Translations under genes and position numbers: made by a program
Origin: Candidatus Desulfobacula maris
GTDB lineage: Bacteria; Desulfobacterota; Desulfobacteria; Desulfobacterales; Desulfobacteraceae
Length of the DNA: 32,308 nt
NCBI GenBank assembly: GCA_014383445.1
Contig: JACNHV010000198.1
Location: forward strand, 1-32,308
Reading direction: 5' to 3'
Shown: positions 9,147 through 18,238 of the stretch, piece after piece
How the letters are laid out: the number at the start of each line of letters is the position of its first letter
How positions within the stretch are numbered: position 1 is the stretch's first letter
Notes under the pieces: model-generated
What the model saw: only the letters and a program-made list of their open reading frames with translations
The model's database searches: none
Told to the model about the DNA's origin: nothing

Positions 9147-9476
9147 ATGTATCAATTATGTTTTTATGTGCCTGAATCACATCTTGAGAAAGTTAAAACA
9201 TCTCTTTTTGAAAAAGGTGCCGGAAAATTAGGCAATTATGACTCATGTTCATGGGAGATTGAAGGTGTCGGTCAATTCAGACCTTTACAAGGCAGCAGTC
9301 CTTTTATCGGAGATAAAAACAAGGTAGAACAGGTGCGGGAATTCAGGGTTGAAATGGTTATTCAGGATGTATACTTAAATTCGGTCCTAAGTAAGTTAGT
9401 GGAAGTTCACCCCTATGAAACACCAGCTTATAGTGTTTGGGAAGTTAAAACAATCAAAGATTTTGCAAAGACATGA
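9147..9476 (+). CDS. Standalone NIF3 (YqfO) C-terminal/CutA-like domain protein
   Basis: MYQLCFYVPESHLEKVKTSLFEKGAGKLGNYDSCSWEIEGVGQFRPLQGSSPFIG...HPYETPAYSVWEV resembles the middle/C-terminal insert domain of NIF3-like proteins. Confidence 0.8.
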   Translation: MYQLCFYVPESHLEKVKTSLFEKGAGKLGNYDSCSWEIEGVGQFRPLQGSSPFIGDKNKVEQVREFRVEMVIQDVYLNSVLSKLVEVHPYETPAYSVWEVKTIKDFAKT

Positions 9477-9617
9477 TCCTCCTGGATATGGGCAAAGAGT
9501 CTGAGTATTTGACGGTAGGCAAAACACCTCTTGAAAGGATGCATAAATTACCGGCAAAGTTAGATTCCATAAGGCGAAGCAAGGAACGGGGGTCTGTTGT
9601 TTTAGAGGCTGCAAGGA

Positions 9618-9643
9618 CCTGTCCCACAAATATGTGGGACAGG
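9618..9643. other. Perfect 11-bp stem, 4-nt loop hairpin
   Basis: CCTGTCCCACA-AATA-TGTGGGACAGG; no T tract directly after it. Confidence 0.85.
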
Positions 9644-9776
9644 GAGAGTCAATTTTTAAAAACCTGCCTAAACCCTTGGAGTGGAGGTCTTTTCTGAACA
9701 ATGATCTGATTTTATTAACCGACATTCCCTCAAAGGTGCAAAAAGCATCTCTCCTGTTTACTTTTTGTTAAATCAT

Positions 9777-9805
9777 TTACACAAATCAACGGGCAACGTA
9801 TAATG
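9777..9805 (+). promoter_or_regulatory. Candidate sigma70 promoter for argJ
   Basis: TTTACA (9777-9782), 17-nt spacer, TATAAT (9800-9805); argJ ATG at 9838 with AAGGAGTGG upstream. Confidence 0.65.
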
Positions 9806-9837
9806 CTTTTTCAAATTATTTTTAAGGAGTGGGCATA

Positions 9838-11007
9838 ATGAAAGGTTTTAAGTTTGCCGGCATTTGTGCTGGAATTAAAAAAAATGGTGGAAAAGACCTG
9901 GGACTTATATATTGTCAGAAGCCGGCGGCGGCGGCAGCTTTATTTACAAGAAACAAGGTGATGGCAGCACCAGTGCTTCTGGGCAAAGAAAAAATAAAAA
10001 AGGGATTTGTCCAGGCTGTTCTTGTGAACAGCGGCAATGCCAATTGCTTTACAGGAAAAAAAGGAATTGAAGATGCCATTGCATGTTCAAAATTGATAGG
10101 GGATTGTCTTGATATTGGTGAAGATCTTGTTCTGGTATCCTCAACAGGTGTCATTGGTGCAAATCTTCCCATGGATAAATTTGAGGCTGGAATTCCAGAA
10201 ATTGTCAGACATCTTTCTTTTGAGAGCATGGATGATTTTGCTGATGCCATCCTGACAACAGATACCAATCGGAAAATTTTAAAAAAAATCGGGGAAATTG
10301 GGAACAAAATATTTTCAATCGTGGGGATTGCAAAAGGCTCTGGTATGATTCGACCGGATATGGCCACCATGCTGGCATTCATTTGCACGGATGTTGATAT
10401 TTCACCACAGAATTTAAAAATGTGTTTAAGCGCTGCCAATGAAAAGTCTTTTAACCGGATTACAATTGATGGCGATACCAGTACCAATGATACGCTTTTG
10501 GCCCTTGCAAACGGTAGTTCAGGAGTTAAAATTAATGATATAGATTCTAAAATAGTATTTCAAAATGCTCTTGATGAGGTCTGTTTTCAACTTGCTAAAA
10601 TGGTTGTCAAAGACGGGGAGGGTGCCACCAAGTTTGTACAGATTATTGTCAAAGGTGCACAAACAAAACAGGATGCATTTAAAGCATCGGAAGCTATTGC
10701 CCATTCCAATCTGGTTAAGACAGCTATTTATGGAGAAGATCCTAACTGGGGAAGAATCACGGCGGCTGCCGGCCGGTCAGGTGCCCATGTAGTTCCTGAA
10801 AAGATGGATCTTTTTTTTGATGACCAGCCTTTGGTTTTAAAGGGCAATTGGATGGGGGCAGAAGCTGAAAAAAAGACTGCCCAGATTATGAAAAAATCTG
10901 AAATCGCAATTACCCTGGATCTTAACCTTGGGCAAGAGACAGATTCTTTCTTTTTTTGTGACTTTAGTGAAAATTATGTAAAAATCAATGCGGAATACAG
11001 ATCGTAA
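9838..11007 (+). CDS. argJ: Bifunctional glutamate N-acetyltransferase / amino-acid acetyltransferase ArgJ
   Basis: VNSGNANCFTGKKGIEDA, MATMLAFICTDVDI, TIDGDTSTNDTLLALANG, KTAIYGEDPNWGRITAAAGRSG. Confidence 0.95.
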   Translation: MKGFKFAGICAGIKKNGGKDLGLIYCQKPAAAAALFTRNKVMAAPVLLGKEKIKKGFVQAVLVNSGNANCFTGKKGIEDAIACSKLIGDCLDIGEDLVLVSSTGVIGANLPMDKFEAGIPEIVRHLSFESMDDFADAILTTDTNRKILKKIGEIGNKIFSIVGIAKGSGMIRPDMATMLAFICTDVDISPQNLKMCLSAANEKSFNRITIDGDTSTNDTLLALANGSSGVKINDIDSKIVFQNALDEVCFQLAKMVVKDGEGATKFVQIIVKGAQTKQDAFKASEAIAHSNLVKTAIYGEDPNWGRITAAAGRSGAHVVPEKMDLFFDDQPLVLKGNWMGAEAEKKTAQIMKKSEIAITLDLNLGQETDSFFFCDFSENYVKINAEYRS

Positions 11008-11008
11008 C

Positions 11009-11716
11009 ATGAGGCTTCAAAAATACCTGGCCCATGCAGGGCTTTGCTCCAGAAGAAAAGCAGAAGAGCATATTTTAGACGGCCGGGTAAAAGTCAACAA
11101 TCAGATTGTCACAGAACTTGGAACAAAAATTGATTTAGAAAAGGACAAGGTTTTTTTTAATAATAAAGCAGTAATTTTAAAACAGGAATCACCAAAAATT
11201 TATATTGCCCTGAACAAGCCCGTGGGTTACGTATCATCCTGTTCCAGGCAGAACTCTAAAATTGTCCTTGATCTTATAAACGTTGATGAGCGGGTGTATC
11301 CTGTGGGGCGACTTGATAAAGATTCCAACGGACTTTTACTGTTAACCAATGATGGAGATCTTCACAATAAATTATCCCATCCCTCTTTTAACCATGAAAA
11401 AGAGTATGTTGTGACAACTGTTTATCCCATATCTGAAACGGGCTTAAAAAATATGGCACAGGGCATTGTCATTGACAATGTCATCACGAGAAAGGCAAAA
11501 GTAAAACGCCTCTCAAAAAGTAAATTCAATATTGTTTTAAAACAGGGAAAAAACCGCCAGATTCGCAAAATGGTGGGGGAAATAGGGAACAAGGTTGATA
11601 CATTAAAAAGAATCAGAATAGCCAATATCAACCTTGGAAATTTAGAAGAAGGAAAATGGCGCTATTTAACCCATAAAGAGATAGAAAGGCTGTTACAGAA
11701 AAATGTAGTTCCGTAA
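11009..11716 (+). CDS. rRNA pseudouridine synthase, RsuA/RluB family
   Basis: N-terminal S4 domain MRLQKYLAHAGLCSRRKAEEHILDGRVKVN; VGRLDKDSNGLLLLTNDGDL; LKQGKNRQIRKMV. Confidence 0.9.
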   Translation: MRLQKYLAHAGLCSRRKAEEHILDGRVKVNNQIVTELGTKIDLEKDKVFFNNKAVILKQESPKIYIALNKPVGYVSSCSRQNSKIVLDLINVDERVYPVGRLDKDSNGLLLLTNDGDLHNKLSHPSFNHEKEYVVTTVYPISETGLKNMAQGIVIDNVITRKAKVKRLSKSKFNIVLKQGKNRQIRKMVGEIGNKVDTLKRIRIANINLGNLEEGKWRYLTHKEIERLLQKNVVP

Positions 11717-11722
11717 CAGTCT
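11687..11722. other. 10-bp hairpin (one G-U) spanning the stop codon of the pseudouridine synthase gene
   Basis: AGGCTGTTAC (11687-11696) pairs with GTAACAGTCT (11713-11722), between convergent genes; lacks a poly-T tail. Confidence 0.5.
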
Positions 11723-11731
11723 GTCGAACAA

Positions 11732-12742
11732 TTAACCAATTGATTGAATTCCAATAGTTTTTCTTATTTTTTCAAGAAACGGCACGGAAAATTCTCTTGC
11801 TTTTATTGCACCTTTTTTAAGTATTACATCAATATCAAATGGATTTTTCATAAGTTCTTCATAGGTTTTTCTTGGATTTTTCAATATTTCGTCAATATAT
11901 TCAAACAGCTCCTGTTTCATGGTTCCCCATGCAATTCCTTTTCTGTAACGCTCGGCTAGTTCCATTGTTTCTGATTCACTTGCAAAGGCCTTGTATATAG
12001 AAAAAAGAATGCAGGTATCTGGATCTTTGGGTTCATCAGGTCCAAGGGAATTGGTTTTTATTTTCATTATCATTTTTTTAAGATTTTTTTGTGTGTCAAA
12101 CAAAGGAATAAAATTATTATAGCTTTTACTCATCTTACGTCCGTCAAGACCTGAGAGCACAGCAGAACTCTCATCCACAACAACTTCGGGAAGAATAAAC
12201 AATTTTTTATAAACATGATTAAATCTTGCTGCAATATCTCTTGTCATTTCAAGATGCTGAACCTGGTCTTTTCCAACAGGTACTTTTCTGGCATTAAACA
12301 TCAGAATATCTGCAGCCATAAGTATTGGATATGAAAAAAGGCCCATGGTTATGCCTTGCTCAAGGTCCTTATGCCCTTGTTCTTGATTTTGCTCTATGGA
12401 TGCTTTGTAGGCATGGGCTCTATTCATCAACCCTTTGGCAGTAACGCTGGTAAGAATCCATGTCAGTTCCGGTATTTCAGGAATATCTGACTGCCGGTAA
12501 AAAACACAGTTTTCATAATCCAGTCCTAAAGCGATCCATGCAGCTGCTATTTCAAGGGCTGATTGTTTTCTTAAGCCAGGGTCATAATTCTTAATCAAAG
12601 AATGATAATCTGCAAGAAAATAATAGGATACAAGGTCTGGATTCTTACTTGTTTCAACTGCCGGGCGAATGGCACCGACATAATTGCCAAGGTGAGGGGT
12701 TCCGCTGGTTGTGATGCCCGTTAAATAATCTGCGTTCTTCAT
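11732..12742 (-). CDS. trpS: Tryptophanyl-tRNA synthetase
   Basis: TSGTPHLGNYVGAI (HIGH-like), GLDGRKMSKSYNN (KMSKS), PVGKDQVQHLEMTRDIAARFN. Confidence 0.95.
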   Translation of the reverse strand: MKNADYLTGITTSGTPHLGNYVGAIRPAVETSKNPDLVSYYFLADYHSLIKNYDPGLRKQSALEIAAAWIALGLDYENCVFYRQSDIPEIPELTWILTSVTAKGLMNRAHAYKASIEQNQEQGHKDLEQGITMGLFSYPILMAADILMFNARKVPVGKDQVQHLEMTRDIAARFNHVYKKLFILPEVVVDESSAVLSGLDGRKMSKSYNNFIPLFDTQKNLKKMIMKIKTNSLGPDEPKDPDTCILFSIYKAFASESETMELAERYRKGIAWGTMKQELFEYIDEILKNPRKTYEELMKNPFDIDVILKKGAIKAREFSVPFLEKIRKTIGIQSIG

Positions 12743-12802
12743 GTTCAATAATTCCTGAAATAAATGGTTTTTGAATATTGGGAATTAACAAAAAGTTGTG
12801 AG

Positions 12803-15481
12803 TTAATCAATAAGTTTGTTTTTCTTTGCATACTCTGTGGCAAACTTGATTTCGTCTTTTTTTGTTTTTAATTGCCCATCCAGTTTGGCGTTTAATACCT
12901 GGTTTAAGATGGTGGTAAAAACAGGGCCGGGTGCTATACCTATTTTCAATAAATCTCTGCCTTTAATATAAGGTTTTATATTTCTTTGGTGCGTATAAAA
13001 ATTAGAAATGGCTTTTTTAATGTCTTCATTTTTACAAAGGGCCATCATGTATAAAATATATTCTGTCTTAAAATTAATGAGCGCCCAATAAAGATCCTGC
13101 TTTGAAATAGGATATGATGAATTCTCCAGCAATAATAATTGTTTTTCAGCCTTATATCTCATATCAAAAAGGATACCATGCTCTTTTAGCGGAACATTGA
13201 GTCTTTTGCAGATTTTTTCACACACATTAAAAGAACACCGGTTCAATAGAGCCATAAAGTAAACAGACCATCTTGGATATTGCTCATCAACATACAAAAG
13301 ATCATGCCAGGACAAAATCTTATTCACAGACTCAAACAATTGATAAGTATTGGGGATAATGGTCAGATTTTTATGAAGAACTTTTTCAAGGCCATAGGCC
13401 TCCATTGTTCTAATGGCGGGAATTGGGTTTTCCTCTTCAAAGATTTGTTTTAATTCCGATAATACCCGAAGGCCGCTTAAATTCTTAAAACAATCTATCC
13501 TAATGGCATTTTGAATTAAATTGGAGGTTACTTTTCCAATTGTAAATCCAAACCGGTTTGAAAATTTAATTGCTCTGAAAATACGTGTGGGGTCTTCAAC
13601 AAAACTTAAATTATGAATTATTCTAATTGTTTTATCTTTTAGATCCCTGGTGGCACCAAAATAATCTATCATGGTCCCAAAATTACCCGGATTCAGACTG
13701 ATCGCCAAAGTATTGATGGTAAAATCCCGTCGGGCAAGGTCAAGTTTTATTGAGCTTTTTTCAACAATGGGCAGGGCTGCAGGCATGGTATAATATTCTA
13801 ACCTTGCAGAGGCAACATCAATTTTAAAATGATCCGGGAAAATAATGACGGCAGTACCAAATTTTCTATGGGTATTAATTCTGCAGCCTTCTTTTTGGGC
13901 AAAGACTTTGGCAAATTCAATCCCGTCGCCTTCAACAACAATATCAATATCCTCGATTTGTCGATGCAGTAAAAGGTCTCTTACAAATCCTCCTACAACA
14001 AACATATTAAACCCCAGTTCATTGCCAATTTGACCAATTTTCAGAAGAAGTTGTTTTATCCGGTTATCGAGTCGTTGATACAGAATATTTTCAATCTGTC
14101 GTTTCTTGGCATTTTTTTTAATACCCGGCTCAGTGTCATTTTTTTTGAGTGTTTTGTTATGTTGAACCAGGTAATTGAGCAGGTCAGTCCGGGTGATAAC
14201 GCCTTTAATCAATCCATTGTCTATAACAGGTAAAATTCTGTGTTTTCCTTCAATAATTATATTTTCAATCTGGGACACATCAGCATCAGATGAAATATAG
14301 CGGGTTTCTGAATTCATGTATTCTTTAACGGGAAGGTGGGACAGATTGTGATATATTGTTTTTTCTATTACTTGTCGTGTAATATATCCTTCATAGGAAT
14401 TTTTATTTTTATCCACCACCAATAATGAATTTATATTATACCTTGTCATCAGGTTGCCGGCTTTTTTACAGTCAGTACCAGGCTCAACAGTGATGGCAGG
14501 CGAGGCCATCAAGTGATTTGCTATTTTAATACTCTTTACTTCTTTTTGAAGCCTTTCAATTAGCTTGTGCTCAACCTGTGCCAGGGTCTGATTATCAACC
14601 TTTGCATAAGCTGCATAAGAATGGCCGCCCCCGCCAAATCCTGAAAGGATTTTACCCACGTCAACCTCTGGTATCCTGTTTCTTGCAATAATATTAATTT
14701 TATTGTCCATTAACACAACGGCAAAAAAGATATCAAGGCTTTCCATCCTGACAATCTTTTGAACAATTGCTGCCAGATCAATAATATATGTTGGTGAAGA
14801 AATAACAGATATATGAATATCAACCCCATTTATTTTATGGAGGGTCATTTCGTTTAACAATTCATTCAACCATGTTACCTGTTCGGATTTGATTTCTTTA
14901 ACAACAAAACTGACGATGGTATTCAGATTGGCTCCGCAGGATAAGAGAAAGGCCGCCTGTTCAAGGTCTTCTTTTGTAGTGGAGGAGTAAGTAAATGATC
15001 CTGTATCCTCATATATTCCCAATGCCATGATCGTTGCTTCTTCAGGGCTGGGAACAATTTTTTTTTCCTGTAACAATGCACTTAATATAGTTGTTGTAGC
15101 ACCGGTTTGCCTGATAATTTCAAAAGATCCTGTTACATCGCCTTCCATTGATGGATGATGGTCATAAATGTCTATTTTAAGGTTGTTTTTATTGAATAAC
15201 TCAGATACATGGGGCAATCTGCTTTTTTGTCTTGTGTCAACCAGCACCAGCCTTGATGTCTTGGAAAAATCTATGGAACCCTGGTCTGCCATATTAAATA
15301 AATAACTTGTAGAACTGATAAAAAAGTCGCGCAAACTTTTTTCCTGTGACCCGGGAAAAATAATAACCGAGCCTGGATATAATTTTTGAGCTGCAAGCAT
15401 GGATGCAACAGCATCAAAATCTGTATTAACATGACTGGTAATAATGGTTGTGGCCTTAATCAGTTTCTTTTTTTTAGTCAA
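12803..15481 (-). CDS. Fusion protein: DHH/DHHA1 phosphoesterase - CBS pair - tRNA nucleotidyltransferase/poly(A) polymerase family
   Basis: DHH region (TSHVNTDFDAVASMLAA, VDTRQKSRLP, IYDHHPS) and DHHA1 GFGGGGHSYAAYAKV; CBS repeats; NTase GFNMFVVGGFVRDLLLHRQIEDIDIVVEGDGIEFA and RRDFTINTLAISLNP. Confidence 0.92.
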   Translation of the reverse strand: MTKKKKLIKATTIITSHVNTDFDAVASMLAAQKLYPGSVIIFPGSQEKSLRDFFISSTSYLFNMADQGSIDFSKTSRLVLVDTRQKSRLPHVSELFNKNNLKIDIYDHHPSMEGDVTGSFEIIRQTGATTTILSALLQEKKIVPSPEEATIMALGIYEDTGSFTYSSTTKEDLEQAAFLLSCGANLNTIVSFVVKEIKSEQVTWLNELLNEMTLHKINGVDIHISVISSPTYIIDLAAIVQKIVRMESLDIFFAVVLMDNKINIIARNRIPEVDVGKILSGFGGGGHSYAAYAKVDNQTLAQVEHKLIERLQKEVKSIKIANHLMASPAITVEPGTDCKKAGNLMTRYNINSLLVVDKNKNSYEGYITRQVIEKTIYHNLSHLPVKEYMNSETRYISSDADVSQIENIIIEGKHRILPVIDNGLIKGVITRTDLLNYLVQHNKTLKKNDTEPGIKKNAKKRQIENILYQRLDNRIKQLLLKIGQIGNELGFNMFVVGGFVRDLLLHRQIEDIDIVVEGDGIEFAKVFAQKEGCRINTHRKFGTAVIIFPDHFKIDVASARLEYYTMPAALPIVEKSSIKLDLARRDFTINTLAISLNPGNFGTMIDYFGATRDLKDKTIRIIHNLSFVEDPTRIFRAIKFSNRFGFTIGKVTSNLIQNAIRIDCFKNLSGLRVLSELKQIFEEENPIPAIRTMEAYGLEKVLHKNLTIIPNTYQLFESVNKILSWHDLLYVDEQYPRWSVYFMALLNRCSFNVCEKICKRLNVPLKEHGILFDMRYKAEKQLLLLENSSYPISKQDLYWALINFKTEYILYMMALCKNEDIKKAISNFYTHQRNIKPYIKGRDLLKIGIAPGPVFTTILNQVLNAKLDGQLKTKKDEIKFATEYAKKNKLID

Positions 15482-15526
15482 AGGATAACTCCTGTTGTAA
15501 TCAATTGATAAAATTTATATAGTATA

Positions 15527-15545
15527 TTTGTATTGATTTTACAAA
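15527..15545. promoter_or_regulatory. Palindrome TTTGTA-N7-TACAAA between divergent genes
   Basis: Perfect 6-bp inverted repeat in the divergent intergenic region upstream of pilC. Confidence 0.3.
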
Positions 15546-15616
15546 TGATCTGCTTTGGGTACGTTTAAATTTCATCAAAGTCAATGTGATTTAAAAGATT
15601 ATGAAAAGGATAAATA

Positions 15617-16828
15617 ATGCCAACGATTTATGAATGGAAGGGAGAAAATCCCAAAGGAAGAAAGATAAAGGGAGAAATAGAAGCAGAGACTCTCGAGCAT
15701 GTAAAACAAAACCTTCAAAGACGAAAAATAACATCTGTCAAAATCAAAAAAAAGCCGAAGGATCTTTTTGAAAACATAAAATTTCTTCAGCCTAAAGTCA
15801 AAGAAAGAGATGTTATTATATTTTCCAGACAGTTTTCCACAATGATTGATGCTGGATTACCACTTCTTCAATGCCTTGATATCCTCCATTCACAACAAGA
15901 AAATCCCACCTTTAAAAAAAACCTGAAAAAAATCAAAGAATCTGTTGAGTCCGGTGAAACCTTTGCAGATGCATTGAAAAAATTTCCAAATGCATTTAAT
16001 GAACTATTTGTCAACATGGTTGCGGCAGGTGAGGCTGGCGGCATTCTTGATGTCATATTAAAAAGGCTTTCTGCTTATATGGAAAAAATGGCCAAGCTCA
16101 AGCGCCAGGTCAAGGGAGCCATGACATATCCAATCATTACCATTCTTGTTGCAATTATTGTTGTTGCTATTATCCTGGTCTTTGTAATTCCTGTTTTTGC
16201 AGAAATGTTTAGCGACTTTGGTGCCACCTTGCCGACACCGACTTTATTTGTCATGGCCCTGAGTGACTTTGCAATTGGCAATATAATTTATATCATAGCA
16301 GGGATATTTGCGGCTGTTTTTTTAATTAAACGTTTCTATGCAACAAAGAAAGGCCGCATTTTAATGGATGACATGTTTTTAAGACTTCCTGTTATCGGTA
16401 TTTTGATCAGGAAAGTGTCTGTGGCTAAATTCACAAGAACAACCAGTACAATGCTTTCAAGCGGTGTGTCACTTCTTGAAACGCTTGATATTGTCGCAAA
16501 AACATCTGGAAATAAAATTATAGAATTTGCCATACAGGATGTTAAAATTGGAATTTCAGAAGGAAGATCAATGTCTGACCCCTTACTTGAAAGCGGTGTT
16601 TTTCCTTCCATGGTCTGTTCCATGATAGCCGTGGGAGAATCCACTGGAGCTCTTGATATAATGATGGAAAAAATTGCTGATTTTTATGATGATGAGGTAG
16701 ACCAGGCTGTTAAAAATTTGACAGATATGATAGAGCCTTTTATGCTCGTTTTTCTTGGAGTTGTGGTTGGTGGACTTGTCATTTCAATGTATTTGCCTAT
16801 TTTCAGCATGGCAGCTGCCATTCAATAA
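15617..16828 (+). CDS. pilC: Type IV pilus / type II secretion inner-membrane platform protein, PilC/GspF family
   Basis: FSRQFSTMIDAGLPLLQCLDIL, MVAAGEAGGILDVIL, TRTTSTMLSSGVSLLETLDIV, AVGESTGALDIMMEKIADFYDDEVD. Confidence 0.92.
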   Translation: MPTIYEWKGENPKGRKIKGEIEAETLEHVKQNLQRRKITSVKIKKKPKDLFENIKFLQPKVKERDVIIFSRQFSTMIDAGLPLLQCLDILHSQQENPTFKKNLKKIKESVESGETFADALKKFPNAFNELFVNMVAAGEAGGILDVILKRLSAYMEKMAKLKRQVKGAMTYPIITILVAIIVVAIILVFVIPVFAEMFSDFGATLPTPTLFVMALSDFAIGNIIYIIAGIFAAVFLIKRFYATKKGRILMDDMFLRLPVIGILIRKVSVAKFTRTTSTMLSSGVSLLETLDIVAKTSGNKIIEFAIQDVKIGISEGRSMSDPLLESGVFPSMVCSMIAVGESTGALDIMMEKIADFYDDEVDQAVKNLTDMIEPFMLVFLGVVVGGLVISMYLPIFSMAAAIQ

Positions 16829-16831
16829 ATC

Positions 16832-18133
16832 ATGAAAAACAATGACTTTCAAAATTCATCTGATTTTTCAACTCAAATCAAATGGATTATCCTGTCAAGG
16901 GTTATCTTTGCCGTCATTATGATTGTCTCCTGCCTTGTTTTTTCTTTAGGGGAAAACCTATCTTTTTTTGCACAGCCCTTTTTTGTATTGTATAATATTG
17001 CCGCCGGTATTCTTATGCTTTCAATTGTTTATTTGATCTGGCTGAATAAATTTAAAAAAAAACTGGCCCTTGCCTATTTCCAGACCATTGCAGACACAAT
17101 TATTGTAACATCTATTATTTTTGTTACAGGCAGTTATGACAGTATCTTTACTTTTTTTTACCTGGTCGTAATTATTTATACATCCATGTTGCTGCTTCAA
17201 AAGGGCAGCTTGATCATTGCAACGATTTCATGTCTTCAATATGGTATCCTGATCGAGCTGGAATATTATAAAATTATCCCCCCTTTTTTGGACTCGTATT
17301 TTTTGTCCAATACAGTAAATGAGAGTCATATCATTTACAGAATTATCATCGTCATCGTGGCTTGTTTTGCAGTGGCAATTCTCAGCGGTATTCTATCACT
17401 TCAGTTAAAAGGTGCGAAACAGGATTTAAAAATAGCCCAGGAACACTTGAAACGGGTTGAAAAAATGGCTGCCATGGATGACATGATTTCCGGTATAGCC
17501 CATGAGATTAAAAATCCCTTAGCCTCTTTATCGGGTTCAATTCAATTGCTTCAGGAAGATACAAAACCAGGATCATATGAAGATAAACTGATGCAGATTA
17601 TTTTAAGGGAAACCCATCGCCTTGAAAATATTGTAAATGACATCAGGCTTTTTGCAAAACCCCATACAGACAATGCTATTGCTATAAAACTGACAGATGC
17701 CATCCACGAAACTATTGAGCTTTTTTTAAATGACCCTGAATGGAATCAAAGAATTCGTGTTACTACAAGCATTAATAAAAACCTTAGTGTTTTTATTGAT
17801 CCATCTCATTTCACTCAAATCCTATGGAATTTATTAAAAAATGCTGCCCAGTCGATAAAGGGTCATGGAGAAATTAAAATTTCACTCAAACCATCTATAA
17901 ATAACAGGGTTCATTTGACTGTTAAAGATTCAGGCATAGGAATTCATCAAAAGGATTCCTCTCATATTTTTGATCCATTCTTCACAACCAAACCAGATGG
18001 TACAGGGCTTGGTCTTTCAATAATACATAAATTAATTGATACGTATAATGGGATGATTGATTTTGAATCAACACCTGGAAAAGGAACGATTTTCACTGTT
18101 CTTTTTAATGGAGTGCCTTTAAAAACTAAATAA
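16832..18133 (+). CDS. Membrane sensor histidine kinase, PilS-like
   Basis: Hydrophobic N-terminal half, then H-box GIAHEIKNPLASLSGSIQLLQ, N-box WNLLKNAAQSI, G-boxes DSGIGI and GTGLGLSIIHKLI. Confidence 0.88.
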   Translation: MKNNDFQNSSDFSTQIKWIILSRVIFAVIMIVSCLVFSLGENLSFFAQPFFVLYNIAAGILMLSIVYLIWLNKFKKKLALAYFQTIADTIIVTSIIFVTGSYDSIFTFFYLVVIIYTSMLLLQKGSLIIATISCLQYGILIELEYYKIIPPFLDSYFLSNTVNESHIIYRIIIVIVACFAVAILSGILSLQLKGAKQDLKIAQEHLKRVEKMAAMDDMISGIAHEIKNPLASLSGSIQLLQEDTKPGSYEDKLMQIILRETHRLENIVNDIRLFAKPHTDNAIAIKLTDAIHETIELFLNDPEWNQRIRVTTSINKNLSVFIDPSHFTQILWNLLKNAAQSIKGHGEIKISLKPSINNRVHLTVKDSGIGIHQKDSSHIFDPFFTTKPDGTGLGLSIIHKLIDTYNGMIDFESTPGKGTIFTVLFNGVPLKTK

Positions 18134-18140
18134 CAAAATC

Positions 18141-18170
18141 TTGACAATTTTATGTGAACTAGGCTATCTA
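18141..18170 (+). promoter_or_regulatory. Candidate sigma70 promoter upstream of lysS
   Basis: TTGACA (18141-18146), 18-nt spacer, TATCTA (18165-18170). Confidence 0.45.
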
Positions 18171-18238
18171 TGCATGTTTTATCAAAACTAAAGTTAAACG
18201 ATCTGCAAAAGCTATTAAGGATATGAAGGTAAGTATTT

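Noticed and set aside
9037-9231. 64-aa ORF upstream of and overlapping the NIF3-C-like gene
   Set aside because: Overlaps a well-supported gene out of frame, no RBS or domain.
9500-9600. c-di-GMP (GEMM) riboswitch resemblance (GGCAAA...GAAA...TGCA)
   Set aside because: The conserved GACGCAAAGCC and receptor segments are absent; a covariance search is needed before any claim.
9473-9697. 74-aa ORF overlapping the NIF3-C-like stop (ATGA)
   Set aside because: No recognisable domain, unclear RBS, and a perfect 11-bp hairpin inside it; more likely non-coding.
9915-10487. 190-aa minus-strand ORF
   Set aside because: Antisense to argJ; composition is a by-product of the coding strand.
11687-11722. 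Intrinsic terminator between the pseudouridine synthase gene and trpS
   Set aside because: Stem is present but no T tract follows on either strand; kept only as a hairpin.
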